Position numbers and translations under genes: made by a program. Below, piece by piece: positions 52,781-63,100 of a stretch of 64,000 bases of DNA; position 1 is the first letter of the stretch, and each line of letters starts with the position of its first letter. Where the stretch lies: NCBI GenBank assembly GCA_014896455.1, contig JADBKJ010000006.1:1-64000 (forward strand), read 5' to 3'. Under the pieces are notes generated by a model, which was not told the DNA's origin, ran no database searches, and was given only the letters and a program-made list of their open reading frames with translations. Origin of the DNA: Thermoanaerobacter sp. GTDB taxonomy: Bacteria; Bacillota; Thermoanaerobacteria; Thermoanaerobacterales; Thermoanaerobacteraceae.

Positions 52781-54491
52781 ATACATCATCCCTTTTTAAG
52801 TAAGCTTTGGGTATTTTAAAAAAAACTTTTGTGCCAATCTTTTCTTCGCTTTTAACTACTAGGGAACATTCTTTACAAAATGTAGTAGTAAGCCTTTCAT
52901 TTACATTATAAAGACCAATTCCTGCTCCATTGCCAAAACCTTTTTTCAAAAGATTTTGTTGGTCTTCTTGTTTTATTCCTATTCCATCGTCTTCTACACA
53001 AAAGCTAATGTAGTCTACTTTGTCTTTTATTTTTATTTTGATAGTTCCTCCATCACCTTTTGGGAGGATTCCGTGTTTTACGGCATTTTCAACTATTGGC
53101 TGAAGGGTAAAAGAAGGGATGTAATAGGACAGTACATTTTCATCAATGTCTTGTTCTATGTTTAGTTTATCTCCAAAACGAGCTTTTTCTATATATAAGT
53201 AAGCATTGATATTATTCAACTCTTGCTCAATAGTGACATACTTTCCTACATTTTTTAAATTGTGTCTAAAATATTCACTTAAATTTATTAAAAGTGCTCG
53301 CGCTTCATCAGGTTTTGTTCTTATAAAAGATATGACAGTATTTAAAGCATTAAACAAAAAGTGAGGATTAATTTGAGCTTGTAAAGCGTTAAGTTTTGCT
53401 TCAGTAGCTAATTTTCTCTGATATTCTGCATCAGCAATTTCTAATTGATAAGATATTAAATGTCCTAACCCTTTTGCAAGCTCAATTTCTGTATTTGAGA
53501 TGACATTATTTCTCAATTTATTTCCTCCTTTGTAAAGTTTTAATGTTCCTACCACTTTATCGTACTTGAAAAGAGGCACAATTACAGCAGAGGATAAAGG
53601 ACAATCCTCATGGGAACATCCGATTTCTTCTTTTGATTTGGCTATGCGGATTTTTCTAGTTTTTAAAGCTTCTTTTGTCGCTTTTGTGAGTACCGGTGTA
53701 CCAGGTTTATGGTGGTCTGAAGCGATACCTACGTGGGCTAAAATTTTCTTTCTATCAGTTAATGTAACAGCTGATACATTTATGGAATTATATATTATTT
53801 CTGCTGTTTTTTGTGCCGATTCTTCATTTAATCCCTTTCTTAAGTATGGCAGAGTTTTGGACGCAATTTCAAGGGCGATTTTTGCTTGCATGGCAGAGAT
53901 TTGTTCTTTTTCATCGAAGACCGATTTAATTATTATCATAAATATAGCTATACCTGTTGCATTGACTATCATCATAGGTAATCCTATAATATCTACTAAT
54001 TCCAAAGCTTGGGAAAAAGGCTTGGCAGTTGTTAAAATGATTAACATTTGTACAGCTTCACCTATAAATCCTGCTGCAAATGCCAATTCCCAAGGGACAT
54101 GTTCCCCTTTATAATATTTTCTTATAAGTCCACCAGAAAATCCTTCTAAAATAGTAGATACGCCACAAGACATTGCTGTAAAACCACCTAAGAAAAATCT
54201 GTGAACTCCTGCTATTAGACCTGCACCTAAACCTACTAAAGGGCCTCCTATTAAACCTGCTACCATTGGACCTACCACTCTTGAGTTTGCAATAGCGTCT
54301 TTTATAGGTACACCGACGTAAGTTCCTGCAATACCTATTACCCCAAAGATGACCATGGTCAAAAGAAGGTCTTTTTTTGTAACGCGACTGTTATAGATTA
54401 TTTTTTTGAAAAATTCTGCCTTAGAAAGTACAAAAGCTAGAAGAGCTATTATGCTAAACCTTTCTGCAAGTATTATCAGAAGCTCATACAT
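52752..54491 (-). CDS. LytS/BtsS-type sensor histidine kinase
   Basis: 579 residues. An N-terminal 5TMR-LYT domain (about six spans, ~5-200) is followed by GAF (~215-355) and a HisKA_7TM-type kinase: phospho-His in LQAQINPHFLFNALNTVISFI, N-box PIVENAVKHG and GIGLYNVNERL. Relatives sense pyruvate or surface state. It forms an operon with the LytTR regulator (28-nt overlap) and, by context, controls cstA. Confidence 0.93.
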   Translation of the reverse strand: MYELLIILAERFSIIALLAFVLSKAEFFKKIIYNSRVTKKDLLLTMVIFGVIGIAGTYVGVPIKDAIANSRVVGPMVAGLIGGPLVGLGAGLIAGVHRFFLGGFTAMSCGVSTILEGFSGGLIRKYYKGEHVPWELAFAAGFIGEAVQMLIILTTAKPFSQALELVDIIGLPMMIVNATGIAIFMIIIKSVFDEKEQISAMQAKIALEIASKTLPYLRKGLNEESAQKTAEIIYNSINVSAVTLTDRKKILAHVGIASDHHKPGTPVLTKATKEALKTRKIRIAKSKEEIGCSHEDCPLSSAVIVPLFKYDKVVGTLKLYKGGNKLRNNVISNTEIELAKGLGHLISYQLEIADAEYQRKLATEAKLNALQAQINPHFLFNALNTVISFIRTKPDEARALLINLSEYFRHNLKNVGKYVTIEQELNNINAYLYIEKARFGDKLNIEQDIDENVLSYYIPSFTLQPIVENAVKHGILPKGDGGTIKIKIKDKVDYISFCVEDDGIGIKQEDQQNLLKKGFGNGAGIGLYNVNERLTTTFCKECSLVVKSEEKIGTKVFFKIPKAYLKRDDVYEEIESVNY

Positions 54492-54643
54492 ATTTGTTCA
54501 CTCCATTATCAAAAATTTTCTAAATTAGAAGGATAAAGTAATCGGCATGTCGTATTATTAATATATATCTTAATTATATTTATTCTACAGAAATAACTTT
54601 TTTCCTGCAACACATATTTTCCATATATTGCATCTTAATATTT

Positions 54644-54669
54644 GGGAACAAGTTTTATTTTTTTACGTC
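54644..54669 (+). promoter_or_regulatory. ECF-type autoregulatory promoter of the sigma factor
   Basis: GGGAAC (54644-54649), 16 nt, CGTCTA (54666-54671), 25 bp before the GTG start. ECF sigma genes usually transcribe themselves from such promoters. Confidence 0.72.
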
Positions 54670-54696
54670 TAAATTGAATGAAAGGGAGGTTACAAG

Positions 54697-55272
54697 GTGG
54701 GACAGGAGGAGTTGTTGGAGAGGGCAAAAGCTGGAGATGTGGAGGCTTTTGAAATTCTCGCAAGTGAGCATCAAAAATACATCTACAATGTGATATTAAG
54801 GATTATTTTTGACAGAGAAGAAGCATTAGACCTTACGCAGGAGACGTTGCTTAAAGCGTATTTAAATATAAAAAAATTTAAAGGGAATAGTAGTTTCAGG
54901 ACATGGCTTTATAGAATTGCTGTAAACAGTTCTATGGATTATTTAAGAAAAAGAAATGTGGAAAGAAGTAATTTTAGAGAGATAGAGGAATTTGAAAATG
55001 GAGTAAAAGATTTTGAAACTCCTGAAGAGGTGGTAGATAAAAAATTAACTGCAGAAATTGTAATGAAAGAAATAAACAAACTTCCTATAGACTATAAAGT
55101 GGTTTTGATTTTAAGAGATATAGAAGGTTTGAACTATGAAGAAATATCCAAGATAATGAATTTGAATTTAGGCACTGTAAAGTCTCGCTTGTGGCGAGCA
55201 AGGAATCTTTTAAAAGAGAGAATAAAGTCTTTGCCAGAATTTTTATCATTAGATGAAAGGAGGCAAGTATGA
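54697..55272 (+). CDS. ECF-family RNA polymerase sigma factor
   Basis: 191 residues from GTG 54697 (GGGAGGT before it). Region 2 (~22-95; ILRIIFDREEALDLTQETLLKAY, FRTWLYRIAVNSSMDYLRKR) and region 4 (~130-180; LPIDYKVVLILRDIEGLNYEEISKIM, GTVKSRLWRARNLLK) are clear. It resembles SigW/SigM-type envelope-stress factors. Its stop overlaps the anti-sigma start (ATGA). Confidence 0.95.
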   Translation: MGQEELLERAKAGDVEAFEILASEHQKYIYNVILRIIFDREEALDLTQETLLKAYLNIKKFKGNSSFRTWLYRIAVNSSMDYLRKRNVERSNFREIEEFENGVKDFETPEEVVDKKLTAEIVMKEINKLPIDYKVVLILRDIEGLNYEEISKIMNLNLGTVKSRLWRARNLLKERIKSLPEFLSLDERRQV

Positions 55273-56450
55273 TGGATTGCAAAAAGGCACATCAACTTAT
55301 ACCCCGATATATAGATGGTGAATTGGATGTAGCGCAAAAGGAAGGGTTAGAAAAGCACATAGAAAGCTGTGAAAGTTGTAGGAAAGAATATCAACTGGAG
55401 AAAAATATAATAGAAAGTTTAAAAAATATGCCTCCTTTAGAACTACCTGAAGATTTCAATAAAAAAATGCATGAAAAATTGGTTTACCAGAAAAATATTT
55501 TAGAGAAAAAAAAAGAAAAGTTAAAAAAGACGTTAACAGTAGCAGTTATTGCAGCTTCTTTCATACTTATGACAGTATTTGTAGCAAATATTTTTAAATT
55601 TGATAAATCCTCACGAATAGAATCGAGTGTTCCTTCAAACAATATCAAAATGACTCAAAGTGCTGATTTGTCTAAAAAGGAAGGAATTAATAATGAAGTT
55701 AATATGTTTTCAATCACTGGTCAAAGAGGGTTGCCAGCAGGAACTTCAAGGAAAATTACAAAAAACGCGACCATCTCCTTAGAAGTAGAAGATGTCAACG
55801 TATGTTATGATAAAGTGTCCAAATTGGTAAAAGAAGCAGAAGGCTTTATTGAAAGTTCTGATGAAACTGTATTTACCGACAATACCAAAAGGATAAATCT
55901 TGTTTTGAGGGTGAGGGAAGATAAATTTGAAAGTGTGATTTCTCAGATTAAAGAATTTGGTAAAGTAACAGCTTTAAGAATAGATAGTAAAGATGTTGCA
56001 GAGCAGTATTATGATTTAAAAGCAAGACTAAAAAACTTAGAAATAGAGGAACAAAAACTTCAAGACATTATGAATAAGGCTTCTACAGTCAAGGAAATGC
56101 TTGAAGTAGAATCCGAAATAAAAAGGGTAAGAAACGATATAGAATCAATGAAAGAACAGTTAAAAGTATGGGAAAATCTTACGAGGTTAGGAACCATAAA
56201 TCTTTCAATAAGAGAGGTTTCCAAGGTTGATAAACCTACGACTCTAGTTTCTTTTAAGGGAATCGGTAGTGATATAAAACAGGCTTTTATAAATAATGTA
56301 AATTTTTTAATATTTTTTATAAAGAAGCTGATAATAATATTGGCAATAGTTTTACCTTATGGTGCACCGGCTTTTATTGAGTATGAGTGTATATCTATTT
56401 CAAAAAAAGAAGATGACAATTTACATCTTCTTTTTTTTGCGGTATATTAA
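55269..56450 (+). CDS. Anti-sigma factor with zf-HC2 and DUF4349 domains
   Basis: 393 residues. An N-terminal zinc anti-sigma domain (~3-50; HIESCESCRKEY supplies HxxxCxxC, CKKAHQLIP an additional Cys) is followed by a span (~88-106), an extracytoplasmic DUF4349 domain (~145-335, coiled-coil part KARLKNLEIEEQKLQDIM), and a C-terminal span (~350-368). It holds the preceding sigma at the membrane until envelope damage. The C-terminal 25 residues read into the terminator hairpin at 56402; another frame ends YFKKRR* just before it, so a small frameshift near 56370 is possible. Confidence 0.87.
   Translation: MMDCKKAHQLIPRYIDGELDVAQKEGLEKHIESCESCRKEYQLEKNIIESLKNMPPLELPEDFNKKMHEKLVYQKNILEKKKEKLKKTLTVAVIAASFILMTVFVANIFKFDKSSRIESSVPSNNIKMTQSADLSKKEGINNEVNMFSITGQRGLPAGTSRKITKNATISLEVEDVNVCYDKVSKLVKEAEGFIESSDETVFTDNTKRINLVLRVREDKFESVISQIKEFGKVTALRIDSKDVAEQYYDLKARLKNLEIEEQKLQDIMNKASTVKEMLEVESEIKRVRNDIESMKEQLKVWENLTRLGTINLSIREVSKVDKPTTLVSFKGIGSDIKQAFINNVNFLIFFIKKLIIILAIVLPYGAPAFIEYECISISKKEDDNLHLLFFAVY
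56402..56438 (+). terminator. Terminator of the sigma/anti-sigma operon
   Basis: The stem AAAGAAGATG/CATCTTCTTT is followed by a long T-tract. It lies inside the last codons of the anti-sigma ORF as read here. Confidence 0.8.
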
Positions 56451-56481
56451 AATACAAAGAAATAAAAATGGGAGTGATTTA

Positions 56482-59100
56482 ATGTCTAAATTTTTAGTAA
56501 TTGATGGGAGTAGCCTCATGTACAGAGCCTATTATGCCTTGCCAATGCTTACTACAAGTGAAGGATTACATACAAATGCCTTATATGGCTTTACTATGAT
56601 GCTTATAAAACTTATTGAGGAGGAAAAACCTGATTATATAGCTATAGCTTTTGACAAAAAAGCTCCTACTTTTAGACACAAAGAGTATCAAGACTACAAA
56701 GCTACAAGACAAGCTATGCCTGAAGAACTTGCTGAACAAGTAGACCTTTTAAAAGAAATTATAGATGGCTTTAATATAAAGACATTAGAATTAGAAGGTT
56801 ATGAAGCTGATGACATCATAGGGACTATTTCAAAGTTGGCAGAGGAAAAAGGAATGGAAGTGCTTGTAGTTACAGGAGACAGAGATGCTCTTCAATTAGT
56901 TTCAGATAAAGTGAAGATAAAAATTTCTAAAAAGGGTATTACTCAGATGGAAGAGTTTGACGAAAAGGCTGTTTTAGAAAGATATGAAATAACTCCTCAG
57001 CAATTTATTGATTTAAAAGGGTTAATGGGGGATAAATCTGATAATATCCCAGGGATACCTAATATTGGAGAAAAAACAGCGATTAAACTTTTAAAAGAAT
57101 TTGGCAGTGTTGAAAATTTGCTTCAAAATCTTTCTCAACTCAAAGGTAAGATAAAGGAAAATATAGAAAATAATAAAGAATTAGCTGTAATGAGTAAAAG
57201 ACTTGCAGCTATAAAAAGAGACATTCCTGTTGAGATAGATTTTCAGGAATATAGAGTAAAAGACTTTAATGAGGAGAAACTTTTGGAGCTTTTTAATAAA
57301 TTAGAATTCTTTAGTTTGATTGATAACATAAAGAAAAAAAATAACGTAGAAATTGTAAATAATCATAAAGTTCAAAGATGGTCAAAAGTAGATATAAAAA
57401 AATTAATAACTTTATTGCAAGACAGTAGAAATATTGCTTTTTATCCACTAATTTATGAAGGGGAAATAAAGAAAATAGCTTTTTCTTTTGGAAAGGATAC
57501 TGTTTATATTGATGTTTTTCAAATAGAAGATTTAAAAGAGATTTTTGAAAAAGAAGAGTTTAAATTTACAACCCACGAAATAAAAGATTTTTTAGTTAAA
57601 CTCTCTTATAAAGGAATAGAGTGTAAAAGCAAGTACATAGATACTGCTATAATGGCTTATCTTTTAAATCCTTCTGAGTCTAACTATGATTTGGACCGCG
57701 TTCTTAAAAAATATTTAAAGGTGGATGTTCCATCTTATGAAGAGGTATTTGGCAAAGGTAGGGATAAAAAGAAGCTTGAAGAAGTAAGGGAAGATATACT
57801 TGCAGATTACATTTGCAGTAGATGTGTACATCTATTTGATTTGAGAGAAAAGTTGATGAATTTTATTGAAGAAATGGACATGAAAAAACTTTTATTAGAA
57901 ATAGAAATGCCTCTTGTAGAAGTTTTAAAATCAATGGAAGTAAGTGGTTTTACATTAGATAAAGAAGTCCTAAAAGAGCTTTCACAAAAAATAGATGATA
58001 GAATAGCAGAAATACTAGATAAAATTTATAAAGAGGCAGGGTATCAATTTAATGTAAATTCCCCTAAGCAATTAAGTGAATTTTTGTTTGAAAAGTTAAA
58101 TTTACCAGTAATAAAGAAAACAAAGACAGGATATTCTACAGATTCTGAAGTTTTAGAGCAATTAGTTCCTTATAATGATGTTGTCAGTGATATAATAGAG
58201 TATAGGCAACTTACAAAACTTAAATCTACTTATATAGACGGATTTTTGCCTCTCATGGATGAAAACAATAGAGTACATTCCAATTTTAAGCAAATGGTCA
58301 CTGCTACAGGCAGAATAAGCAGTACCGAGCCAAACCTACAAAATATACCTATAAGAGAAGAGTTTGGCAGACAAATTAGAAGAGCTTTTATTCCGCGGAC
58401 TAAAGATGGGTATATTGTCTCGGCTGATTATTCTCAGATTGAACTAAGGGTTTTAGCACATGTTTCGGGGGATGAGAAGCTAATAGAATCTTTTATGAAT
58501 AACGAAGATATACATTTAAGAACAGCTTCGGAGGTTTTTAAAGTCCCAATGGAAAAAGTTACACCTGAAATGAGAAGAGCGGCAAAAGCTGTAAACTTTG
58601 GTATAATATATGGTATTAGTGATTATGGGCTTTCTCGAGACCTTAAAATATCAAGGAAAGAGGCAAAAGAGTATATAAATAATTATTTTGAAAGATACAA
58701 AGGAGTAAAAGAATATATTGAAAAAATAGTGCGATTTGCAAAAGAAAATGGCTATGTGACTACAATAATGAACAGAAGAAGATATATTCTTGAGATAAAT
58801 TCAAGAAATTTTACTCAAAGGTCGCAGGCTGAGAGGTTAGCAATGAATGCTCCAATACAGGGAAGTGCGGCTGATATAATAAAAATGGCAATGGTTAAAG
58901 TTTATAAAGAGTTTAAAAAATTGCAGTTAAAGTCTCAACTTATATTGCAAGTGCACGATGAGCTTGTAGTAGATACGTATAAAGATGAAGTAGATATTGT
59001 AAAGAAAATATTGAAAGAAAATATGGAAAATGTGATAAAACTAAAAGTTCCTCTTGTTGTTGAAATTGGTATAGGGCCCAATTGGTTTTTAGCCAAGTGA
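56482..59100 (+). CDS. polA: DNA polymerase I
   Basis: 872 residues from ATG 56482 (GGGAGTG before it). A 5'-3' exonuclease domain (~1-290; [35 protein letters not shown]) precedes a vestigial 3'-5' exonuclease region (~300-460) that lacks the Asp/Glu metal residues ([10 protein letters not shown] where DxE is expected), and a polymerase domain with motif [17 protein letters not shown], motif [17 protein letters not shown] and motif [10 protein letters not shown]. It is thus probably a non-proofreading repair polymerase, as in several thermophiles. It overlaps neither neighbour; coaE follows at 11 bp. Confidence 0.96.
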   Translation: MSKFLVIDGSSLMYRAYYALPMLTTSEGLHTNALYGFTMMLIKLIEEEKPDYIAIAFDKKAPTFRHKEYQDYKATRQAMPEELAEQVDLLKEIIDGFNIKTLELEGYEADDIIGTISKLAEEKGMEVLVVTGDRDALQLVSDKVKIKISKKGITQMEEFDEKAVLERYEITPQQFIDLKGLMGDKSDNIPGIPNIGEKTAIKLLKEFGSVENLLQNLSQLKGKIKENIENNKELAVMSKRLAAIKRDIPVEIDFQEYRVKDFNEEKLLELFNKLEFFSLIDNIKKKNNVEIVNNHKVQRWSKVDIKKLITLLQDSRNIAFYPLIYEGEIKKIAFSFGKDTVYIDVFQIEDLKEIFEKEEFKFTTHEIKDFLVKLSYKGIECKSKYIDTAIMAYLLNPSESNYDLDRVLKKYLKVDVPSYEEVFGKGRDKKKLEEVREDILADYICSRCVHLFDLREKLMNFIEEMDMKKLLLEIEMPLVEVLKSMEVSGFTLDKEVLKELSQKIDDRIAEILDKIYKEAGYQFNVNSPKQLSEFLFEKLNLPVIKKTKTGYSTDSEVLEQLVPYNDVVSDIIEYRQLTKLKSTYIDGFLPLMDENNRVHSNFKQMVTATGRISSTEPNLQNIPIREEFGRQIRRAFIPRTKDGYIVSADYSQIELRVLAHVSGDEKLIESFMNNEDIHLRTASEVFKVPMEKVTPEMRRAAKAVNFGIIYGISDYGLSRDLKISRKEAKEYINNYFERYKGVKEYIEKIVRFAKENGYVTTIMNRRRYILEINSRNFTQRSQAERLAMNAPIQGSAADIIKMAMVKVYKEFKKLQLKSQLILQVHDELVVDTYKDEVDIVKKILKENMENVIKLKVPLVVEIGIGPNWFLAK

Positions 59101-59111
59101 GGTGTACAAAA

Positions 59112-59708
59112 ATGCAAGTAATTGGACTTACTGGCGGTATTGCATCAGGCAAAAGCACTGTTTCTAAGCTTTTAAAGAAGATGGGTGCTGTGATTATTGA
59201 TGCAGATATTGTATCGAGAGAAATAATGGTAAAAGGAACAGAAGCATATAATAAAATTGTAGAATATTTTGGAAAAGAAATTTTAAAAGAAGACGGAGAA
59301 ATTGACAGAAAAAAATTAGGTAATATTGTGTTTGCTGATAGAAGGAAGCTTAAAAAATTAAATGAAATTACTCATCCTATAATAATAGAGCGGATAAAAG
59401 AAAGAATAGAAGAAGAAAGAAAAAAAAATCAGCAAAAGGCAATTGTATTAGATGCAGCTCTTTTAATTGAAATGAAACTTTATAAAATGGTAGACGAGGT
59501 TTGGCTGGTAGTAGTAGATTCAAAAACTCAAATAAAGAGGGTTATGGAAAGGGATAAACTTTCTTATAAAGATGCAATAAACCGAATAAAAAGTCAAATG
59601 CCTTTGGATGAAAAGATGAAGTACGCAGATTTTATAATAAACAATAGCAAAGATTTTAAAGCTATGGAAAAACAAGTTACACTATTTTGGGGAAGATTTG
59701 CAACATAA
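59112..59708 (+). CDS. coaE: Dephospho-CoA kinase
   Basis: 198 residues from ATG 59112. It phosphorylates dephospho-CoA, the last step of CoA synthesis. The P-loop [17 protein letters not shown] is followed by [15 protein letters not shown] and the LID region [15 protein letters not shown]. It is in the common polA-coaE-transglycosylase order of clostridia. Confidence 0.95.
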   Translation: MQVIGLTGGIASGKSTVSKLLKKMGAVIIDADIVSREIMVKGTEAYNKIVEYFGKEILKEDGEIDRKKLGNIVFADRRKLKKLNEITHPIIIERIKERIEEERKKNQQKAIVLDAALLIEMKLYKMVDEVWLVVVDSKTQIKRVMERDKLSYKDAINRIKSQMPLDEKMKYADFIINNSKDFKAMEKQVTLFWGRFAT

Positions 59709-59731
59709 ATCATAATATCGGAGGAGTTACT

Positions 59732-60292
59732 TTGAGGAAAAAAGTTACTGTAATATTTTTGATATTAGTAGGTCTTTTATTTACTTATGAGTTAAATACT
59801 CATTATTTTTTAAAAAAAATTTATCCTCTTAAATACCACAATTATGTAGTTTATTACGCAAAAGAGTATGGCGTAGACCCCTATCTTATTTTTGCTGTAA
59901 TAAAAGTAGAAAGTAATTTTAAAAGTGATGCAATTTCTAGCAAAAATGCTATAGGATTAATGCAAATTTTACCAGATACTGGAAAGTGGATTGCCAATAA
60001 AATGGGAATAAAAAACTACAGCGATGATATGCTTTTTGAGCCTAAATACAATATTCAGATGGGGACATGGTATTTGACTTATCTTCTTAAAACTTTTGAT
60101 GGAAATATACAGTTAGCTGTAGCAGCTTATAACGGAGGTAGTGGAAATGTAGATGCATGGCTTAAAGACAAGAGATTTTCCAAAGATGGGAAACAGCTAC
60201 ATGCTGTTCCTTATCCTGAGACAAATAGATATATAAAAAAGGTGTTAGCAGTTTATCAGATATATAAATTTATATATGAAACTAAAAGTTGA
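59732..60292 (+). CDS. Lytic transglycosylase (SLT domain)
   Basis: 186 residues starting TTG 59732, the only start correctly placed after GGAGGAG. A signal/anchor segment (~4-24) precedes an SLT domain: IKVESNFKSDAISSKNAIGLMQILPDTG contains the catalytic Glu (VESNF) and GLMQI; AVAAYNGGSGNVDAWL closes the site. It cuts glycan strands. Many sporulating clostridia have it beside coaE. Confidence 0.94.
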   Translation: MRKKVTVIFLILVGLLFTYELNTHYFLKKIYPLKYHNYVVYYAKEYGVDPYLIFAVIKVESNFKSDAISSKNAIGLMQILPDTGKWIANKMGIKNYSDDMLFEPKYNIQMGTWYLTYLLKTFDGNIQLAVAAYNGGSGNVDAWLKDKRFSKDGKQLHAVPYPETNRYIKKVLAVYQIYKFIYETKS

Positions 60293-60366
60293 TATGAATA
60301 TACAAAAAAGCTGAAAAATTGGTATAATAGTATTGTTAAAAAAGAAAATAAAAAGGGAGGACACAA

Positions 60367-61401
60367 ATGAAACTATTAAAGCATTTAAAAGACTTAAATG
60401 AAGTAAAAATTGAAAAAGATAGGGAGTTTTTCTCAGCTACTCATGAAGAAATAAAAAATGCATGGACTACAGATGTGTATTTTTTAAGAACCCAGGATAT
60501 TTTGTCATATCTTGGTGTACAAGATAAAATAGTCACAGCGGAGATATTTCCAAGAAAAAAAGGAGTTTTTGCAGGGTTACCAGAAGTAATGAGTTTACTT
60601 AAAGACAAAAATGTGGAAGTATGGTCTTTGGAAGAAGGGGACACTTTTGAAGCTAAAGATACAGTAATGAGGATAAAAGGGCCTTATAGTGAGTTTGGAA
60701 TTTATGAGACGGCAATATTAGGAATTCTTGCAAGTTCTTCCGGTTGGGCAACAGCAGCAAGGGAGCTTAAAGAAGTTGCCAAAGACAAACCAATATTATG
60801 TTTTGGTGCAAGGCATGTACATCCAGCTGTGGCACCTGTGATGGAAAGGGCGGCACTCGTTGGAGGGGCAGATGATGCCAGCTGTATTTTAGGTGCAAAA
60901 TTAATGGGGAAAGACCCTAAAGGGACAGTACCTCATGCTGCTTTTTTGCTTGCAGGAGATACATTAGAAGTGGCGAAAGCTTACAGAGATATAACTCCCC
61001 TTGATGAAAAGATAACCATTTTAGTTGATACTTTTAAAGACGAAGTGGAAGAGGCTTTGAGGGTTGCTGAATTTTTAGGGGATAGATTATACGGAGTAAG
61101 ACTTGATACTCCATCAGAAAGAGGTGGAGTTACACCTAGTTTAGTGTATGAACTAAGGCAAAGATTAAATCAAAAAGGATTTACAAATGTAAAAATTATA
61201 GTTTCTGGAGGTTTAAACCCAGAACGGGTAGCAGAACTTTCTGAAAGTGGAGCAGATGCTTTTGGAGTAGGAAGTTACATATCTGATGCTCAACCTATTG
61301 ATATGACAATGGATATAAAAGAAGTGGAAGGAGTACCTATTGCTAAAAGGGGGAGAATTCCTGGAATTATCGAAAATAAAAAATTGAAAAAGATAAAATA
61401 G
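60367..61401 (+). CDS. Nicotinate phosphoribosyltransferase
   Basis: A 344-residue NAPRTase of the shorter type II/archaeal-like form (QPRTase fold), making nicotinate mononucleotide in NAD salvage. DVYFLRTQDILSYLG, the catalytic region CFGARHVHPAVAPVMERA and the PRPP/phosphate-binding end KIIVSGGLNPERVAELSESGADAFGVGSYI are clear. GGGAGG precedes the ATG. Confidence 0.92.
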   Translation: MKLLKHLKDLNEVKIEKDREFFSATHEEIKNAWTTDVYFLRTQDILSYLGVQDKIVTAEIFPRKKGVFAGLPEVMSLLKDKNVEVWSLEEGDTFEAKDTVMRIKGPYSEFGIYETAILGILASSSGWATAARELKEVAKDKPILCFGARHVHPAVAPVMERAALVGGADDASCILGAKLMGKDPKGTVPHAAFLLAGDTLEVAKAYRDITPLDEKITILVDTFKDEVEEALRVAEFLGDRLYGVRLDTPSERGGVTPSLVYELRQRLNQKGFTNVKIIVSGGLNPERVAELSESGADAFGVGSYISDAQPIDMTMDIKEVEGVPIAKRGRIPGIIENKKLKKIK

Positions 61402-61420
61402 TTTTCGGAGATGATAGTTA

Positions 61421-63004
61421 ATGAGAAAATTTATTATATTATCTTTCATTTTGATGTTTATTTTTACAGGATGCAAAACTACTCCGCAAAATATTGTAAA
61501 TTTACCTAAAACATCTGAGGACAAAACTAAGATTGAAGAAGAAAAGCCTGTAGATGGTGGCACTTTAAGAGTAAATATTACTTCTTTTGATACGTTAAAT
61601 CCTTTTTTGAATGACAATGAGAGAGTAAGGCAAATGTTAAATTTGTCATTGGAAGGATTAGTTACCCTGGATAAAACTTTAAAACCTATTCCTCAATTAG
61701 CAGAAAACTGGCAGATAAATGGACTTAATATAAAATTTTATTTAAAAAAGAATGTTAAATGGCATGATGGAATAAGTTTTACAGCTAATGATGTAAAATT
61801 TACTTTTGATTCTTTTAAAAATAAGGATGTAAAAAGTCCGTATAGGGATATTCTCATTAACTATCTCTCCTCTTATAAGACAAATGGGGATTATGAATTT
61901 GAAGTTGTTTTAAATAAACCTGTTGCAAATCCAATAGCTTTGTTTACTTTTCCTATTCTAGCTGAGCACCAATATAAAGGTAAGGAAGATATTTTAAATA
62001 AAAATATTGTGCCTATTGGTACAGGGCCATATAAGATATCTTCTTACAGCGTTGGCAGAGAAATTATTTTTGAAAGAAATCCTTATTATAGAGGCAACAA
62101 ACCTTATATAGATAGTATAGTGTTTAAAATTGTGCCTGATGAAAATGCTATGATAGCATCTTTTCAAAGCAAAGAAGCAGATTTTACTTTTTTAAGTGAC
62201 ATAGACTGGGATAAATACAAAGAGATTTCAAAAGTAAATATTTATAAATACGTTATGCAAGATTATGTATTTATGGCCCCTAATTATCAAAAGCCAGCCT
62301 TGAAAGATTCAAATGTCAGGAAAGCGATGTGTTATGGAATAGATGTTGACAAAATTTTGAGAGATGTATATTTCAGTCATGGGTTAAAGTCATGTATTCC
62401 CGTTCGCCCTGATTCGTGGCTTTATAGCAATAAAATAGTATCTCATAATTACGATATAAAAGAGGCGAATAAAATATTAGAGGAAAGTGGTTGGAACTTA
62501 GTTAAAGGGATAAGGAGTAATGGAACTTATCAGCTCAAATTCGATTTGATAGTAAATGTAAATAATCCTTATTTAGTTAAGGCTGCTCAAATTATAAAGA
62601 ATAATTTAAAAGATGTGGGAATTGAAATAAACATTGTACCAAAAGATTGGGGCAATTTACTAAGTTCTGTATATTCGGGTAAATTTGATTTGGTGTTAAT
62701 GGAGTGGAATTTAAGTTATAATCAAGATATGTCTACAATGTTTATGACAAAAGGCAAAGACAATTTTATGGGTTATAGTAATTCTAAAGTTGATGAAATA
62801 TATAGTAGAATTTTTTATGATTCAGAAGAAAATTCTTTAAAAATAGATTATCAGGCTTTGGAACAAGTTTTTTTAGATGAACAACCCATAATTGGCTTTT
62901 TCTATATTGAAGGAGCAGTTATGGCATATGACAATGTAAAAGGTGTGGACCCTATTGGATTTAATGTTTTTAACAATATAGAAAAATGGTATATCAAAAA
63001 ATAG
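61421..63004 (+). CDS. Oligopeptide-type ABC substrate-binding lipoprotein (SBP family 5)
   Basis: 527 residues. A lipobox FTGC at residue ~17 precedes a family-5 domain with NITSFDTLNPFLNDN, VKWHDGISFTANDVKFTFD and the DppA/OppA-like NPYYRGNKPYIDSIVFKIV. No permease or ATPase genes adjoin it, so it is an orphan receptor that must use distant partners or signal otherwise. The start has GGAGATG at normal spacing. Confidence 0.93.
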   Translation: MRKFIILSFILMFIFTGCKTTPQNIVNLPKTSEDKTKIEEEKPVDGGTLRVNITSFDTLNPFLNDNERVRQMLNLSLEGLVTLDKTLKPIPQLAENWQINGLNIKFYLKKNVKWHDGISFTANDVKFTFDSFKNKDVKSPYRDILINYLSSYKTNGDYEFEVVLNKPVANPIALFTFPILAEHQYKGKEDILNKNIVPIGTGPYKISSYSVGREIIFERNPYYRGNKPYIDSIVFKIVPDENAMIASFQSKEADFTFLSDIDWDKYKEISKVNIYKYVMQDYVFMAPNYQKPALKDSNVRKAMCYGIDVDKILRDVYFSHGLKSCIPVRPDSWLYSNKIVSHNYDIKEANKILEESGWNLVKGIRSNGTYQLKFDLIVNVNNPYLVKAAQIIKNNLKDVGIEINIVPKDWGNLLSSVYSGKFDLVLMEWNLSYNQDMSTMFMTKGKDNFMGYSNSKVDEIYSRIFYDSEENSLKIDYQALEQVFLDEQPIIGFFYIEGAVMAYDNVKGVDPIGFNVFNNIEKWYIKK

Positions 63005-63065
63005 GTATTGACACTGACCTAAAAAGATTATATAATTCATAGTGTGACGAAATCAAATAAAACGT
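63005..63065. other. Promoter region for the tRNA-Leu segment
   Basis: TTGACA (63008-63013), 16 nt, then TATAAT (63030-63035) is a strong SigA promoter just before the tRNA fragment. Confidence 0.55.
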
Positions 63066-63100
63066 GCGGTGGTGGCGGAACTGGCAGACGCGTACGTTTG
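63066..63100 (+). pseudogene. 5' fragment of a second tRNA-Leu
   Basis: GCGGTGGTGGCGGAACTGGC followed by AGACGCGTACGTTTG is the acceptor 5' strand, D-arm and anticodon-stem start of a class-II tRNA-Leu. The anticodon loop then runs into unrelated sequence and the acceptor 3' strand is absent. It is a truncated tRNA gene behind a good promoter. Confidence 0.75.
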
